A stretch of 33,424 nucleotides of DNA from Deltaproteobacteria bacterium (GTDB taxonomy: Bacteria; Desulfobacterota; Syntrophobacteria; Syntrophobacterales; Syntrophobacteraceae). The DNA is taken from positions 1 through 33,424 of the forward strand of contig JAKAJS010000162.1 in NCBI GenBank assembly GCA_021813685.1. The letters are read 5' to 3'. The notes under the pieces are model-generated. The model was not told where the DNA came from. It saw nothing but the letters and a program-made list of their open reading frames with translations, and did not search any database. Position 1 is the stretch's first letter. Each line of letters opens with the position of its first letter. The position numbers were made by a program, and so were the translations under genes. Below, piece after piece: positions 16,465 through 24,658 of this stretch.

Positions 16465-17595
16465 ATGAACACCATCGGCTTAGGCACTATCACCTACGTC
16501 ATAAAAGAGCACTGGTTGACGGCGTTTTTGCTGCTCGTCTCGCTTACGACCATCTGCCTTGCCCTGACGCTGCGCTGGTACGTGCGGCGGCGCCTCCGGC
16601 AAATGCTGGATAGCGGCTTCCAGGAAGATCACGAACTGGATATGCTCCCTGCGCCCGGCCCTACCGAGCGACAGGCGCTCGAATTTATCGCCAGGGCTCG
16701 GGAGGAGGTCTGGGCGGTGCCGGAAGGCGAACTGCAGATCGGATACGAGGCCTTCAGCCAACACGCGGCAAAGATTGTGCGCTCGATCGGGGCCATCTAT
16801 CACCCCGAGGCGGCCCGGCCCGAGTATGAAGCCTCCCTTTCCGACACCCTGGAACTGGTGACCCGCGTGAGCGCCCGGCTCGCAAAGCTCTCCGCGACCG
16901 TTCCCATCCGGTACGTGGGCAGCCGCAAACTGAGCGATTTTCAGCGCTATTACCAAGTCTATATGAAAATCAATGAAAGCCCGGTCTTGAGGATTTTCAA
17001 AAACAACCCCCACCTCTATAAGGCCGCAAGGTTCGCCTTCAACGTGAAAAACGCCGCCAACCCCCTCTACTGGGCCAGCCGGGAGCTTACCCGCGAGGGG
17101 TACTTCATCATCCTCCGATGGTTTTACCTGACATTTACCAGCGAAATCGGAAAAGAGGCCATACGACTTTACAGCGGAAAGCGGTTCCACCAGGAAGAAG
17201 ACCGCGACGCCGTCCTTATCTGCTACCGCATGTTTCACACGATGCGAAAGTGGAGCGGGCCGACACCGGCCGAGTGGGCCGCCTTCGTCCAATTTGTGAC
17301 GAACCTTTCGGCCCTCGATTCCGACAGCAAGCTCCATATCCTCGCTCGATGCTCGGAGGATCGGCTTCCAAAGGATCTGGAGGATCGTCCCATCACCACC
17401 AGGTCGGGAATAAAGTGGTATAAGAAGGGCCTTAAGACCCTGCTCGAAGCCGACGCGGAAACCTCTTCGGCAAAGGTGAAGCTTGTCGAAAGGGAAACGG
17501 AGGCGACGGAGGAACCGAAGCAGGAGGGGTCGAAGCGGGAAGCGGGGAGCGGGAAGCAGGAAGAAAAGCACTCTACCGCCGCTCATACTGTGTGA
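16465..17595 (+). CDS. Unrecognised membrane-anchored protein with a repeat-derived C-terminus
   Basis: A 376-residue protein. One membrane helix (about 18-40, AFLLLVSLTTICLALTL) is followed by a basic stop-transfer sequence and a large, mainly helical cytoplasmic part. A notable stretch is the aromatic-rich segment at about 170-235 (FKNNPHLYKAARFAFNVKN, NPLYWASRELTREG), perhaps membrane-associated. I do not recognise a family with a function. The last 25 residues (KQEGSKREAGSGKQEEKHS...) are encoded by a GAAGCGGGAAGC-type repeat that recurs between genes at 21837-21986, so the original stop was probably lost when the repeat arrived. It follows the RdgC-like gene by 11 bases. Confidence 0.75.
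   Translation: MNTIGLGTITYVIKEHWLTAFLLLVSLTTICLALTLRWYVRRRLRQMLDSGFQEDHELDMLPAPGPTERQALEFIARAREEVWAVPEGELQIGYEAFSQHAAKIVRSIGAIYHPEAARPEYEASLSDTLELVTRVSARLAKLSATVPIRYVGSRKLSDFQRYYQVYMKINESPVLRIFKNNPHLYKAARFAFNVKNAANPLYWASRELTREGYFIILRWFYLTFTSEIGKEAIRLYSGKRFHQEEDRDAVLICYRMFHTMRKWSGPTPAEWAAFVQFVTNLSALDSDSKLHILARCSEDRLPKDLEDRPITTRSGIKWYKKGLKTLLEADAETSSAKVKLVERETEATEEPKQEGSKREAGSGKQEEKHSTAAHTV
17540..17586 (+). repeat. Dispersed GAAGCGGG repeat, copy A (inside a coding region)
   Basis: This stretch matches 21841-21888 at about 43 of 50 positions: AAGCGGGGAGC, then GGAAGC, GGAA, AAAAG and CTCT/ACCGC in the same order. It codes for the tail of the membrane protein and ends just before its stop. Confidence 0.7.
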
Positions 17596-17645
17596 ACCAA
17601 GCGGAAGTGTTGCAGCTTCCCACGCCATTATTAGAAAGAGACCTC

Positions 17646-18134
17646 ATGAAACTGACCGGCAGTCGTTTTTTTGGAATTTTCGGCCTCCTTGCGGCGACAT
17701 ATCTTGTGTGCGCACTTTCGGGCTGCAGTTCGGCCGTGCACGTTCCCACGGGCTTTCGCGGCATCAAGTGGGGGGCAAAGAGCTCTTCGGTTCCCGGTCT
17801 GCACCAGGTGGCCGGCAACGGTAAGCTCGATCTCTACGAGAAAACCGGCGAAGTGCTCAAAACGGGAGACGTCAAACTCACCCGCGTTATCTATGCTTTC
17901 TATAAAGACCGGTTCTACATGGGTATGGCATACTTTCCCTCCGCCGACTTCATGCGAATGGAGGCCCTTTTGACCGAAAGACTCGGAAAGCCCTCCGAAG
18001 TCGACAAGGACCCCAACAAACTGATATGGGACAGCAACAATGTCTCCGTGCTGCTGACCGCCGATGGTCCGGGCAAAACCCGAATGGTTTACATGTACAA
18101 GCCCATTCAACTCGAAGTCGAGCTGAAAAAATAG
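17646..18134 (+). CDS. Small lipoprotein of unknown function
   Basis: A 162-residue lipoprotein. The signal sequence ([21 protein letters not shown]) ends in a lipobox LSGC with Cys about 25, so it is lipid-anchored after export. The mature part is a compact alpha/beta domain ([53 protein letters not shown]). I chose the ATG at 17646 over the in-frame one at 17592 because it starts a proper signal peptide and an AAAGAGA site precedes it. The pattern of a short domain asking whether a polypeptide binds to itself is not readable here; no function is assigned. A strong terminator follows directly. Confidence 0.82.
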   Translation: MKLTGSRFFGIFGLLAATYLVCALSGCSSAVHVPTGFRGIKWGAKSSSVPGLHQVAGNGKLDLYEKTGEVLKTGDVKLTRVIYAFYKDRFYMGMAYFPSADFMRMEALLTERLGKPSEVDKDPNKLIWDSNNVSVLLTADGPGKTRMVYMYKPIQLEVELKK

Positions 18135-18141
18135 TTCCCTG

Positions 18142-18170
18142 CCTGCCCGGACCCCGGGCAGGTTTTTTTT
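18142..18170 (+). terminator. Rho-independent terminator after the lipoprotein gene
   Basis: Perfect 9-base stem CCTGCCCGG/CCGGGCAGG with an ACC loop and eight T residues, starting eight bases after the stop. It separates this operon from the regulator gene that begins at 18200. Confidence 0.92.
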
Positions 18171-18199
18171 ACTCTTTACACCTTTCTCGGGGTTTTCCC

Positions 18200-19909
18200 A
18201 TGTCGGTGGCGCTCTCTATTCTCGATTCGCTGGTCAGCGGCGTGGTAGCCATCGACCGCGAAGTCAACATAACGGTCTTGAACGAGGCTGCGGCCACTAT
18301 GCTCGGGGTCGCCAAGGAACGGGCGGTAGGCCTCAACCTGTTATCTCTTATTCCCAATTCCGGGCTGATAAATGTCCTGCGCACCGGCCAGCCCGAAGTG
18401 GGGCGCCTGCGGGTAAAGGGGCGCAGGACGATCCTTGCCAGCCGCACGCCGGTGCTGCACAACGGCGTGATGATCGGCGCCGTTTCGGTTTTTCAGGACA
18501 TTACCGAAATGGAGAAGATCTCGCGCGAACTCGATTCGACCAAGGCGCTGGTTCGTACGCTGGAAGAAGTGCTGGCCGGCGCCGGAGAATGGATGGTCGT
18601 GGTCGATTCCTCCGGTCTCATAACGATGATGAGCGAGGATTATGCCGCCTTTAACTGCATCGATCTTTCGAAAGCCATCGGAAAGCATGTGACCGAAGTC
18701 ATCGAAAACACCCGGATGCACATAGTGGCCCAAACCGGAGTCGCCGAGATGGGAGAAAGCCAGTCGATCCGGGGCAGGGATTTGATCGTGAACCGTGTGC
18801 CCCTAAAGGACGGCGACCGCATCGTGGGCGCCTACGGAAGGGTTGTGTTTAAAAACGTGGAGCAACTCTGGGAGCTGGCGGCAAAACTCAAGGTGCTCGA
18901 ATCCAAGGTGCGCTATTATGAAAAGGAACTGACCCACCTGAGAGGGGCGCGCTACACCTTCGAGTCCATTCTCGGAAGCGGTCCGGCCATTTCCGCCGCC
19001 AGGCAGGAGGCTCTATTTGCGGCCCGGGGGGACTCGACCGTGCTTCTTCGCGGGGAGACAGGAACCGGAAAAGAGCTTTTCGCCCATGCCATCCACGCCG
19101 CGGGCCGCCGCCGCAGCGGTCCCTTTATCAAGCTCAACTGCGCAGCCGTTCCCGCCGAACTGCTCGAATCCGAACTGTTCGGCTACGAAGAAGGCGCCTT
19201 CACCGGGGCCAAAAAGGGGGGAAAGCCCGGAAAGTTCGAAATGGCCGCGGGAGGAACGCTCTTCCTCGATGAAATAGGAGATATGCCTCTTTCCATGCAG
19301 GCAAAGCTTCTGCGCGTGCTCCAGGAACGTGAAGTCGAACGGCTCGGCGGAACCGCGACCCGGCGGATCGATTTGCGAATCATAGCGGCTACCGCAGAAA
19401 AGCTCGAAAAGCTCGTGGGGGAAGGAAAATTTCGCTCCGACCTCTACTACAGAATCCATGTCATTCCCATCCGGATTCCCGCCCTTCGGGAAAGGATCGA
19501 AGACGTCGAGGAGCTCTGCGCAAGCTTTCTCGCAAGCTGCGCCGCGGAGGCGGGGGAGCCGGCGCGAAAGCTTTCTGCGGAAGCCCTGGAGGTGCTGTGC
19601 GCCTACCACTGGCCGGGAAATGTCCGCGAACTGCGAAACGCACTCGAGCGGTCTATTGCCCTTTCGCGAGGCGATACGGTTCTGGCCGCACACCTGCCCC
19701 CTCACCTGCTCCGGGATGCCCCCAGCCCGCAAAGCGCCCCGGCGCCCGGCGCCCTCGCACAGGTCCGCATGGAGGCCGAACGGAGCGCAATCCTTGCAGC
19801 CCTCAAGGCTACCGGCGGCAATAAGTCGCGCGCCGCCTCCCTTTTGCAGATCCACCGCGTAAAGCTCCATGAGAAGATCAGGCGGTATGGGATAAATGAA
19901 AACGTATGA
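18200..19909 (+). CDS. PAS-domain sigma-54-dependent transcriptional activator
   Basis: A 569-residue enhancer-binding protein. It has no receiver domain. Two PAS-type sensor domains (about 5-105 and 120-220) are followed by a coiled coil (225-248) and the AAA+ domain: Walker A GETGTGKE at 285-292, the sigma-54 contact loop GAFTGA at 332-337 and Walker [10 protein letters not shown] at 353-361. A Fis-type helix-turn-helix ends the protein ([24 protein letters not shown]). It should sense a small molecule directly and open sigma-54 promoters. The ATG at 18200 is chosen because the PAS domain begins there; the longer open frame upstream crosses the previous gene and terminator. A sigma-54 promoter lies 220 bases after its stop, so the following operon is its likely target. 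Confidence 0.92.
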   Translation: MSVALSILDSLVSGVVAIDREVNITVLNEAAATMLGVAKERAVGLNLLSLIPNSGLINVLRTGQPEVGRLRVKGRRTILASRTPVLHNGVMIGAVSVFQDITEMEKISRELDSTKALVRTLEEVLAGAGEWMVVVDSSGLITMMSEDYAAFNCIDLSKAIGKHVTEVIENTRMHIVAQTGVAEMGESQSIRGRDLIVNRVPLKDGDRIVGAYGRVVFKNVEQLWELAAKLKVLESKVRYYEKELTHLRGARYTFESILGSGPAISAARQEALFAARGDSTVLLRGETGTGKELFAHAIHAAGRRRSGPFIKLNCAAVPAELLESELFGYEEGAFTGAKKGGKPGKFEMAAGGTLFLDEIGDMPLSMQAKLLRVLQEREVERLGGTATRRIDLRIIAATAEKLEKLVGEGKFRSDLYYRIHVIPIRIPALRERIEDVEELCASFLASCAAEAGEPARKLSAEALEVLCAYHWPGNVRELRNALERSIALSRGDTVLAAHLPPHLLRDAPSPQSAPAPGALAQVRMEAERSAILAALKATGGNKSRAASLLQIHRVKLHEKIRRYGINENV

Positions 19910-19923
19910 AGCCGGGGCGAAGC

Positions 19924-20038
19924 GTACCCGATCGGGCACATGTACCGCCATGGGTACACTCCGGCCGCATCCGTACCACCGCACACAATTTCTCGGAAGA
20001 GTCCGGTTTTTGGAAACGAACCGTACCGTTTATGGTAT
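19924..20038 (+). promoter_or_regulatory. Candidate upstream activator sites, GTACC-N6-GGTAC palindromes
   Basis: Three sites share the same pattern: GTACC-CGATCG-GGCAC at 19924-19939, GTACC-GCCATG-GGTAC at 19942-19957 (perfect) and GTACC-GTTTAT-GGTAT at 20023-20038. A lone GTACC half-site lies at 19973. They sit about 95 to 210 bases before the -24 element, the usual distance for enhancer sites. The first two are 18 bases apart. They probably bind the activator encoded just upstream. Confidence 0.6.
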
Positions 20039-20131
20039 AGTGCTCCGCATCCCCGCTCAACGCTCCCTTTCCCCTCTCCAGCCACACCCGGCGCCCGTTG
20101 TAGAGATGATTTCCCCCGGCTTGCCGAAGGC

Positions 20132-20147
20132 TGGCGCAGACGTTGCA
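20132..20147 (+). promoter_or_regulatory. Sigma-54 (-24/-12) promoter
   Basis: TGGCGCAGACGTTGCA has the invariant GG and GC with correct spacing and matches TGGCACG-N4-TTGCW at nearly all positions. The start site would be near 20157, about 35 bases before the hydratase gene, whose GGGGAG ribosome site follows. Confidence 0.75.
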
Positions 20148-20192
20148 CATGGTTGCGAGTCTCGGCACTCATTGTTCATGGGGAGAACGTGA

Positions 20193-20597
20193 ATGTACAA
20201 GGTCGGAGATTGCGCCGAAATATCCAAGATCATCACGGAAGAAGATGTCTATCTCTTTGCCGGAATCACCGGGGACAGAAACCCGATACACACCTCGAGC
20301 GATTTTGCCGCCAAGACCAGGTTCGGCGAGCGGATCGCCCACGGCTTTCTTACCGCGGGGCTCATGTCGGCCGCGTGGGGGATGAAACTGCCCGGCCCCG
20401 GCTCCATTGCTCGTTCGCAGACGCTCAAGTTCCTTTTGCCGGTTCGCATAGGCGACCAGATCACCGCCCGGATTCAGATCGAAGAAATAAGCGAAGACGG
20501 TCTTCGCTTCAGCACCCGGTGTTTTAACCAGAACAGGGAACTGGTGCTGGAGGGGGAGGCGATTGTGGAGCCTCCCTCGAACCACTCGGGAACTTGA
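20193..20597 (+). CDS. MaoC-type (R)-specific enoyl-CoA hydratase
   Basis: A 134-residue single hot-dog domain protein. The hydratase motif is clear: FAGITGDRNPIHTSSDFAA with catalytic Asp28 and His33, then FGERIAHGFLTAGL. Such enzymes hydrate trans-2-enoyl-CoA to (R)-3-hydroxyacyl-CoA and act as dimers in the cytoplasm. It is the first gene behind the sigma-54 promoter and 30 bases before the binding-protein gene, which suggests that the transported compound, or its breakdown, passes through a CoA-linked step. The substrate chain cannot be read from the sequence. Confidence 0.88.
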   Translation: MYKVGDCAEISKIITEEDVYLFAGITGDRNPIHTSSDFAAKTRFGERIAHGFLTAGLMSAAWGMKLPGPGSIARSQTLKFLLPVRIGDQITARIQIEEISEDGLRFSTRCFNQNRELVLEGEAIVEPPSNHSGT

Positions 20598-20627
20598 TGG
20601 GCAAACGTAAAAGAAGGAGGCAGGCAG

Positions 20628-21830
20628 ATGAGGAAGGGTCTTTTGGCAGTTTTTGTAGTGCTGGTATTTGCTTCGAGCGCCATGGCGGCGGGAGTGATCA
20701 AGATCGGGGGGATGTATCCGCTTTCAGGCAGGGCGGCCGATCTGGGGATCACGTGCAACCAGGGGGCGCAGCTCGCGGTTAATCAAATCAACGCCAAGGG
20801 GGGCGTTCTCGGGAAAAAACTCGAGCTTCTCAGCACCGACGACAAGGCGAACACCCAGGAAGCCGTATCGATTTCCAACCGATACATTCTGAAGGACAAG
20901 GTCAATTTTCTTTTCGGAACGGTGAGTTCTGCCGCGGTGTTGGCCGTAGCGCAGGTTGCCAAGGAAAACAAGACCATTTTCATGGCCACGGTGGCCTCGA
21001 CCGACACGCTCACCACGACCGACTGGAACCGCTACACGTTCCGGGCGGGCACCTGCAATTCGCAGGAGGCCAATTCGCTGGCTCTGGCCACGCCGAAAAA
21101 CCTGGTGAAGTTCTACACGATCGGCCCCAACTACGAGTACGGACGGACCATGTGGTCGCTCTACAAGGCGAAGATCGCACAGGAGAACCCGAAGGCGCAA
21201 TTTATCGGCGAGCAGTGGCCCAAGCTCTTTGAGCCCGACTACACCCCGTACATCAATGCAATTCTTGCCGCAAAGCCGGATGCTGTCTTTTGCAGCCTGT
21301 GGGGCGGAGACCTGGTGGCATTCATAAAGCAGGCAAAGCCCTACGGACTGTTCAAGAAAATGAAGTGGATCATCGCTGCGGGCGCCGATCTTACCGTTGT
21401 CCAGGCGCTCGGAAAAGAAATGCCCACAGGCATTATCGCCGATCAGCGCTACTACTTCTACTGGCCCAAGACGGCACAAAACGCTCAATTCGTAAAGGCC
21501 TACAGGGCCGCGTACAAAAATTATCCGAGCGCCTGGGCCGAGGAAGGCTACGAGGGCATCTACTACCTGGCCGACGCGATGAAGAAGGCGAAATCGACGG
21601 ACGCCGACAAGGTCATCAAGGCCCTGGAGGGGCTAACCATAAACGCCCCGAGAGGAAAATCGACGATGCGTAAGCAGGACCACCAGATGGTGTGCGACTA
21701 CATGGTGGGGGATACGACATTCACGAAGGCCTATCCGTTTGCCATTACCGGAAATGACCGTGTATTTCCGGCAAACCAGGTGATCTACCCGCTAAGCGTG
21801 TGGGAAAAGGCGCAGGCGGCGAAACAGTAG
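20628..21830 (+). CDS. ABC transporter substrate-binding protein, branched-chain amino acid (LivJ/K) type
   Basis: A 400-residue periplasmic receptor. Residues 1-21 are a signal peptide ending AMA. The mature protein begins AGVIKIGGMYPLSGRAADLG, the typical opening of the Leu/Ile/Val-binding family, followed by GAQLAVNQINAKGGVLGKKLELL and, in the second lobe, AYKNYPSAWAEEGYEGIYYLADAMKKAKS. A GGAGG site precedes the ATG. Family members bind amino acids, amides, urea or aromatic acids, so the ligand is open; the neighbouring hydratase hints at an acyl or aromatic compound. Next comes a repeat-containing gap and then the permease gene. Confidence 0.9.
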   Translation: MRKGLLAVFVVLVFASSAMAAGVIKIGGMYPLSGRAADLGITCNQGAQLAVNQINAKGGVLGKKLELLSTDDKANTQEAVSISNRYILKDKVNFLFGTVSSAAVLAVAQVAKENKTIFMATVASTDTLTTTDWNRYTFRAGTCNSQEANSLALATPKNLVKFYTIGPNYEYGRTMWSLYKAKIAQENPKAQFIGEQWPKLFEPDYTPYINAILAAKPDAVFCSLWGGDLVAFIKQAKPYGLFKKMKWIIAAGADLTVVQALGKEMPTGIIADQRYYFYWPKTAQNAQFVKAYRAAYKNYPSAWAEEGYEGIYYLADAMKKAKSTDADKVIKALEGLTINAPRGKSTMRKQDHQMVCDYMVGDTTFTKAYPFAITGNDRVFPANQVIYPLSVWEKAQAAKQ

Positions 21831-21836
21831 CTAGGG

Positions 21837-21986
21837 GCGGAAGCGGGGAGCAGGAAGCGGGAATAAAAGAGCTCTTACCGCTGCATCTCCTGCTTCCCGT
21901 TTATCTTTCGAGGCCGAAGGCAGGTGGGTTTTTCTTCCTGCTTCCCGCTTCACGCTTCCCGCTTCGGCTTTTAAGCTTCCCGCTTC
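21837..21986 (+). repeat. Dispersed GAAGCGGG repeat, copy B with inverted arm
   Basis: The left arm (21837-21868) is the same unit as copy A. The right arm (about 21931-21986) contains CTTCCCGCTTC units that are its inverse complement, so the transcript can fold into a long GC-rich hairpin between the binding-protein and permease genes. It has no coding capacity and may stabilise the upstream message. Confidence 0.65.
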
Positions 21987-21999
21987 TGAGGTTTTATAG

Positions 22000-23964
22000 A
22001 TGGATCTTTCGTTTCTGACCGTTCAAGTTTTGAGCGCCTTGCGCGAGGCGGCCTTCCTGTTTTTGATTTCCTCGGGGCTGACTCTGATTTTCGGGGTGCT
22101 GAACATTTTGAATTTCGCCCACGGTTCGCTCTACATGCTGGGGGCCTATTTCATTTTTTGGCTCACCCTGCACTTCGCAGGACCGGGGGCTTTTTATCTG
22201 GCGCTCATCGCCGCCCCTCTGGGGGTGGGGCTGATAGCGATGGTGATCGAGATGGGGCTTCTGCGGCGCATCTACGCCCGGGAAGAGATCTACCAGCTGC
22301 TCCTCACCTATTCGCTCGTTCTGATACTCGATGATGTGGCAAAGATCGTCTTTGGCCCCGACTACAAATCGATTCACAAACCGGCGTTCCTTTCGGGGTC
22401 GGTGACATTTCTTGGAAGCACCGTCCCGGTCTATACGATCCTGGTGGTGATCGCAGCACCTTTCGTCGGGCTTCTCATGTGGGGGTTGCTCTACCGGACC
22501 CGGTTCGGCAAGGTGGTGCGGGCGACGGCATCGGACCGGGAAATGGCCGACGCGCTCGGCATCAACATGACGAGGCTCTTTACGCTCGTTTTCGGAATCG
22601 GGGCGGTTTTGGCCGGTTTTGCGGGAGCGCTCGCGGGACCCGTGCGCACGGTTTTTCCGACCGCTGGAGACGAGGTGATCATCCAGTCGTTTGTCGTCGT
22701 GGTGATCGGGGGCCTGGGGAGTCTTTGGGGGGCAGCGGTCGGATCTCTTCTGATCGGCGCGATCCAGACGGTGGGGATCATTTTATTTCCCAATCTGGAA
22801 ATGGGGCTGATCTATCTCCTGATGGTCGCGGTCCTGATCGTAAAACCGTGGGGTCTTTTTGGAAAGCCGATAAAGATACGCTCTCTTTCCGAAAATACCC
22901 TCGGCACGGAGACCCGGGAGATTTCCGCCGTCCACTACTCGGTCCCCCCCGCCCTGCGCTATGCGCTGTTTGCGGCATTGATGCTCCTGCCGCTTTTTGC
23001 CGGCCGATACTACCAGTATCTTTTGAGCGAGATTTTTGTTGCGGCGCTTATGGCCATTTCCTTCAACCTGCTTTTGGGCACAACGGGGCTATTGTCTTTC
23101 GGCCAGGCGGCCTTCTACGGTGTGGGGGCCTACACCACAGCACTTCTTTTGACAAAGACGGGAATGGGCACCCTGCCCGCCCTTGCCCTGTGCGTGGTTG
23201 CCTCGGCAGTCGCTGCGGCGGTGATCGGAATTTTCTGCATTCGCCTGAGCGGGGTCCATTTCGCCATGCTGACCCTTGCCTTCGGCCAGCTGCTCTACAC
23301 GGTGGCTTTCAAGTGGTATGATTTCACGGGGGGAGATAACGGCATCCAGGGCATCCCGGTAAAGCCGCTCCACCTGGGCGGACACCCGTTACATATCGGC
23401 TCCATAAAGGCGATGTACTATTTCATCCTGGTGATCGTCGCGATTGCGGTGGCCCTTCTTCGCCGCGTGCGCTCCTCGCCCTTCGGGGCAACGCTCAAGG
23501 CGATCCGGGAAAACGGAGAGCGCGCCGCCTATCTGGGCGTAAACGTCAAGATGCACCAACTGGCGGCCTTCGTCATCGCAGGCGCCTTCACCGGCCTGGC
23601 AGGGGGACTCTACGCCCTCATGTCCAAGTCGATCACCCCGGACATCATCAACTGGACCATGTCCGCAGAGCCCGTGCTCATAACGATCATCGGGGGCATC
23701 TACTCCTTTGCGGGCCCGGCGGTCGGGGCGGCGATATTCGTTATGTTAAACGAGTACATCGTCGCATGGACCCAGAACTGGTCGCTTGTACTGGGCCTTG
23801 TGCTCCTGGGCCTCGTACTGCTTCTCCCGGGCGGGGTTGTGGGCGCCTTCAACGGCAAGGCCAGGGACTTTCTCGTTAAAATCAGGTGGATAAAACAGTG
23901 GGCTTTCTCGAAGTCGACGGAATCAAAAAATCCTTCGGAGGACTTAGAGCCCTCCAGAACGTGA
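22000..23964 (+). CDS. Fused LivH-LivM branched-chain amino acid-type ABC permease
   Basis: A 654-residue membrane protein that joins two permeases usually encoded separately. Residues about 1-285 are LivH-like (SGLTLIFGVLNILNFAHGSLYMLG; cytoplasmic loop DREMADALGINMTRLF; VVVIGGLGSLWGAAVGSLL). After a polar linker (285-315) the rest is LivM-like (LLGTTGLLSFGQAAFYGVGAYT; RENGERAAYLGVN; AGGLYALMSKSITP). Both cytoplasmic coupling loops are kept. Fusion probably fixes the heterodimer at 1:1. The C-terminal polar tail overlaps the ATPase gene in another frame by about 67 bases. A GAGG site precedes the ATG. Confidence 0.9.
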   Translation: MDLSFLTVQVLSALREAAFLFLISSGLTLIFGVLNILNFAHGSLYMLGAYFIFWLTLHFAGPGAFYLALIAAPLGVGLIAMVIEMGLLRRIYAREEIYQLLLTYSLVLILDDVAKIVFGPDYKSIHKPAFLSGSVTFLGSTVPVYTILVVIAAPFVGLLMWGLLYRTRFGKVVRATASDREMADALGINMTRLFTLVFGIGAVLAGFAGALAGPVRTVFPTAGDEVIIQSFVVVVIGGLGSLWGAAVGSLLIGAIQTVGIILFPNLEMGLIYLLMVAVLIVKPWGLFGKPIKIRSLSENTLGTETREISAVHYSVPPALRYALFAALMLLPLFAGRYYQYLLSEIFVAALMAISFNLLLGTTGLLSFGQAAFYGVGAYTTALLLTKTGMGTLPALALCVVASAVAAAVIGIFCIRLSGVHFAMLTLAFGQLLYTVAFKWYDFTGGDNGIQGIPVKPLHLGGHPLHIGSIKAMYYFILVIVAIAVALLRRVRSSPFGATLKAIRENGERAAYLGVNVKMHQLAAFVIAGAFTGLAGGLYALMSKSITPDIINWTMSAEPVLITIIGGIYSFAGPAVGAAIFVMLNEYIVAWTQNWSLVLGLVLLGLVLLLPGGVVGAFNGKARDFLVKIRWIKQWAFSKSTESKNPSEDLEPSRT

Positions 23965-24653
23965 ACTTTTCGGTGGAAAAGGGCGAAATCCGGGCGATCA
24001 TCGGACCAAACGGCGCCGGGAAATCGACGCTCTTTAACGTGATGACGGGCCTGCTTCGGCCCAATTCCGGAGAGGTGCGCTTTAACGGGGAAACGATCTC
24101 CGGCCTTCCGCCCCACCGGATCATACGCAAAGGGATCGGCAGGTCCTTTCAGATCACCAACATCTTTCCGCGCATGTCGGTATTTGAAAACGTGCAGGTG
24201 GCGCTTTTTGCCATGCACGGCAAAAACCGCAACCCCTTTTCCACCGCGCGAAAGTTTTCGGGAATCGGGGAGGAAACCCTTACGATCCTGGAGGAGGTGG
24301 GCCTTGCCGACAAGGCCGATTCCCCGGCATCGGTGCTCTCCCACGGAGACCAGAAAAGGCTCGAGATCGCCATTTCGCTTTCCTCCCGGCCAAAGCTTCT
24401 CATGCTCGACGAACCGACTGCCGGGATGTCCCGTTTTGAGAGCCGCACGACCGTGGAACTGCTCAAAAAAATCTCCGCCGCCCAGGGCCTCACCCTGGTT
24501 TTCACGGAGCACGACATGGACATCGTGTTCGGCATTTCAAACAGGATCACCGTGCTGCAGCAGGGGACGGTCATAGCCGACGCGGCCCCCGAAGAAATTA
24601 AAAACAACGCAGAGGTTAAACGCGCCTACCTTGGCGAGGAGATAACGGATTAG
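23898..24653 (+). CDS. livG: Branched-chain amino acid-type ABC ATPase, LivG-like
   Basis: A 251-residue ATPase. Motifs: Walker A GPNGAGKST, LivG-specific GIGRSFQITNIFPRMSVFENV, signature LSHGDQKRLEIA (a variant of LSGGQ), Walker B LLMLDEPTAGM and H-loop TEHDMD. I chose the GTG at 23898, since AGGTGG lies eight bases before it and the protein then begins MGFLEVDGIKKSFGG as family members do; another GTG lies four codons upstream. It overlaps the permease end, so translation is probably coupled. It should form a heterodimer with the LivF-like ATPase that follows after five bases. Confidence 0.92.
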   Translation: MGFLEVDGIKKSFGGLRALQNVNFSVEKGEIRAIIGPNGAGKSTLFNVMTGLLRPNSGEVRFNGETISGLPPHRIIRKGIGRSFQITNIFPRMSVFENVQVALFAMHGKNRNPFSTARKFSGIGEETLTILEEVGLADKADSPASVLSHGDQKRLEIAISLSSRPKLLMLDEPTAGMSRFESRTTVELLKKISAAQGLTLVFTEHDMDIVFGISNRITVLQQGTVIADAAPEEIKNNAEVKRAYLGEEITD

Positions 24654-24658
24654 ACGCC

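Noticed and set aside
16480-17628. A 382-codon minus-strand frame opposite the membrane protein
   Set aside because: Antisense shadow in GC-rich DNA; the plus strand has coherent gene spacing and a membrane helix.
20003-20041. A sigma-70 promoter around TATAGT near 20035
   Set aside because: The best -35 candidate is 20 bases away, and the box overlaps a GTACC-N6-GGTAT palindrome better explained as an activator site.
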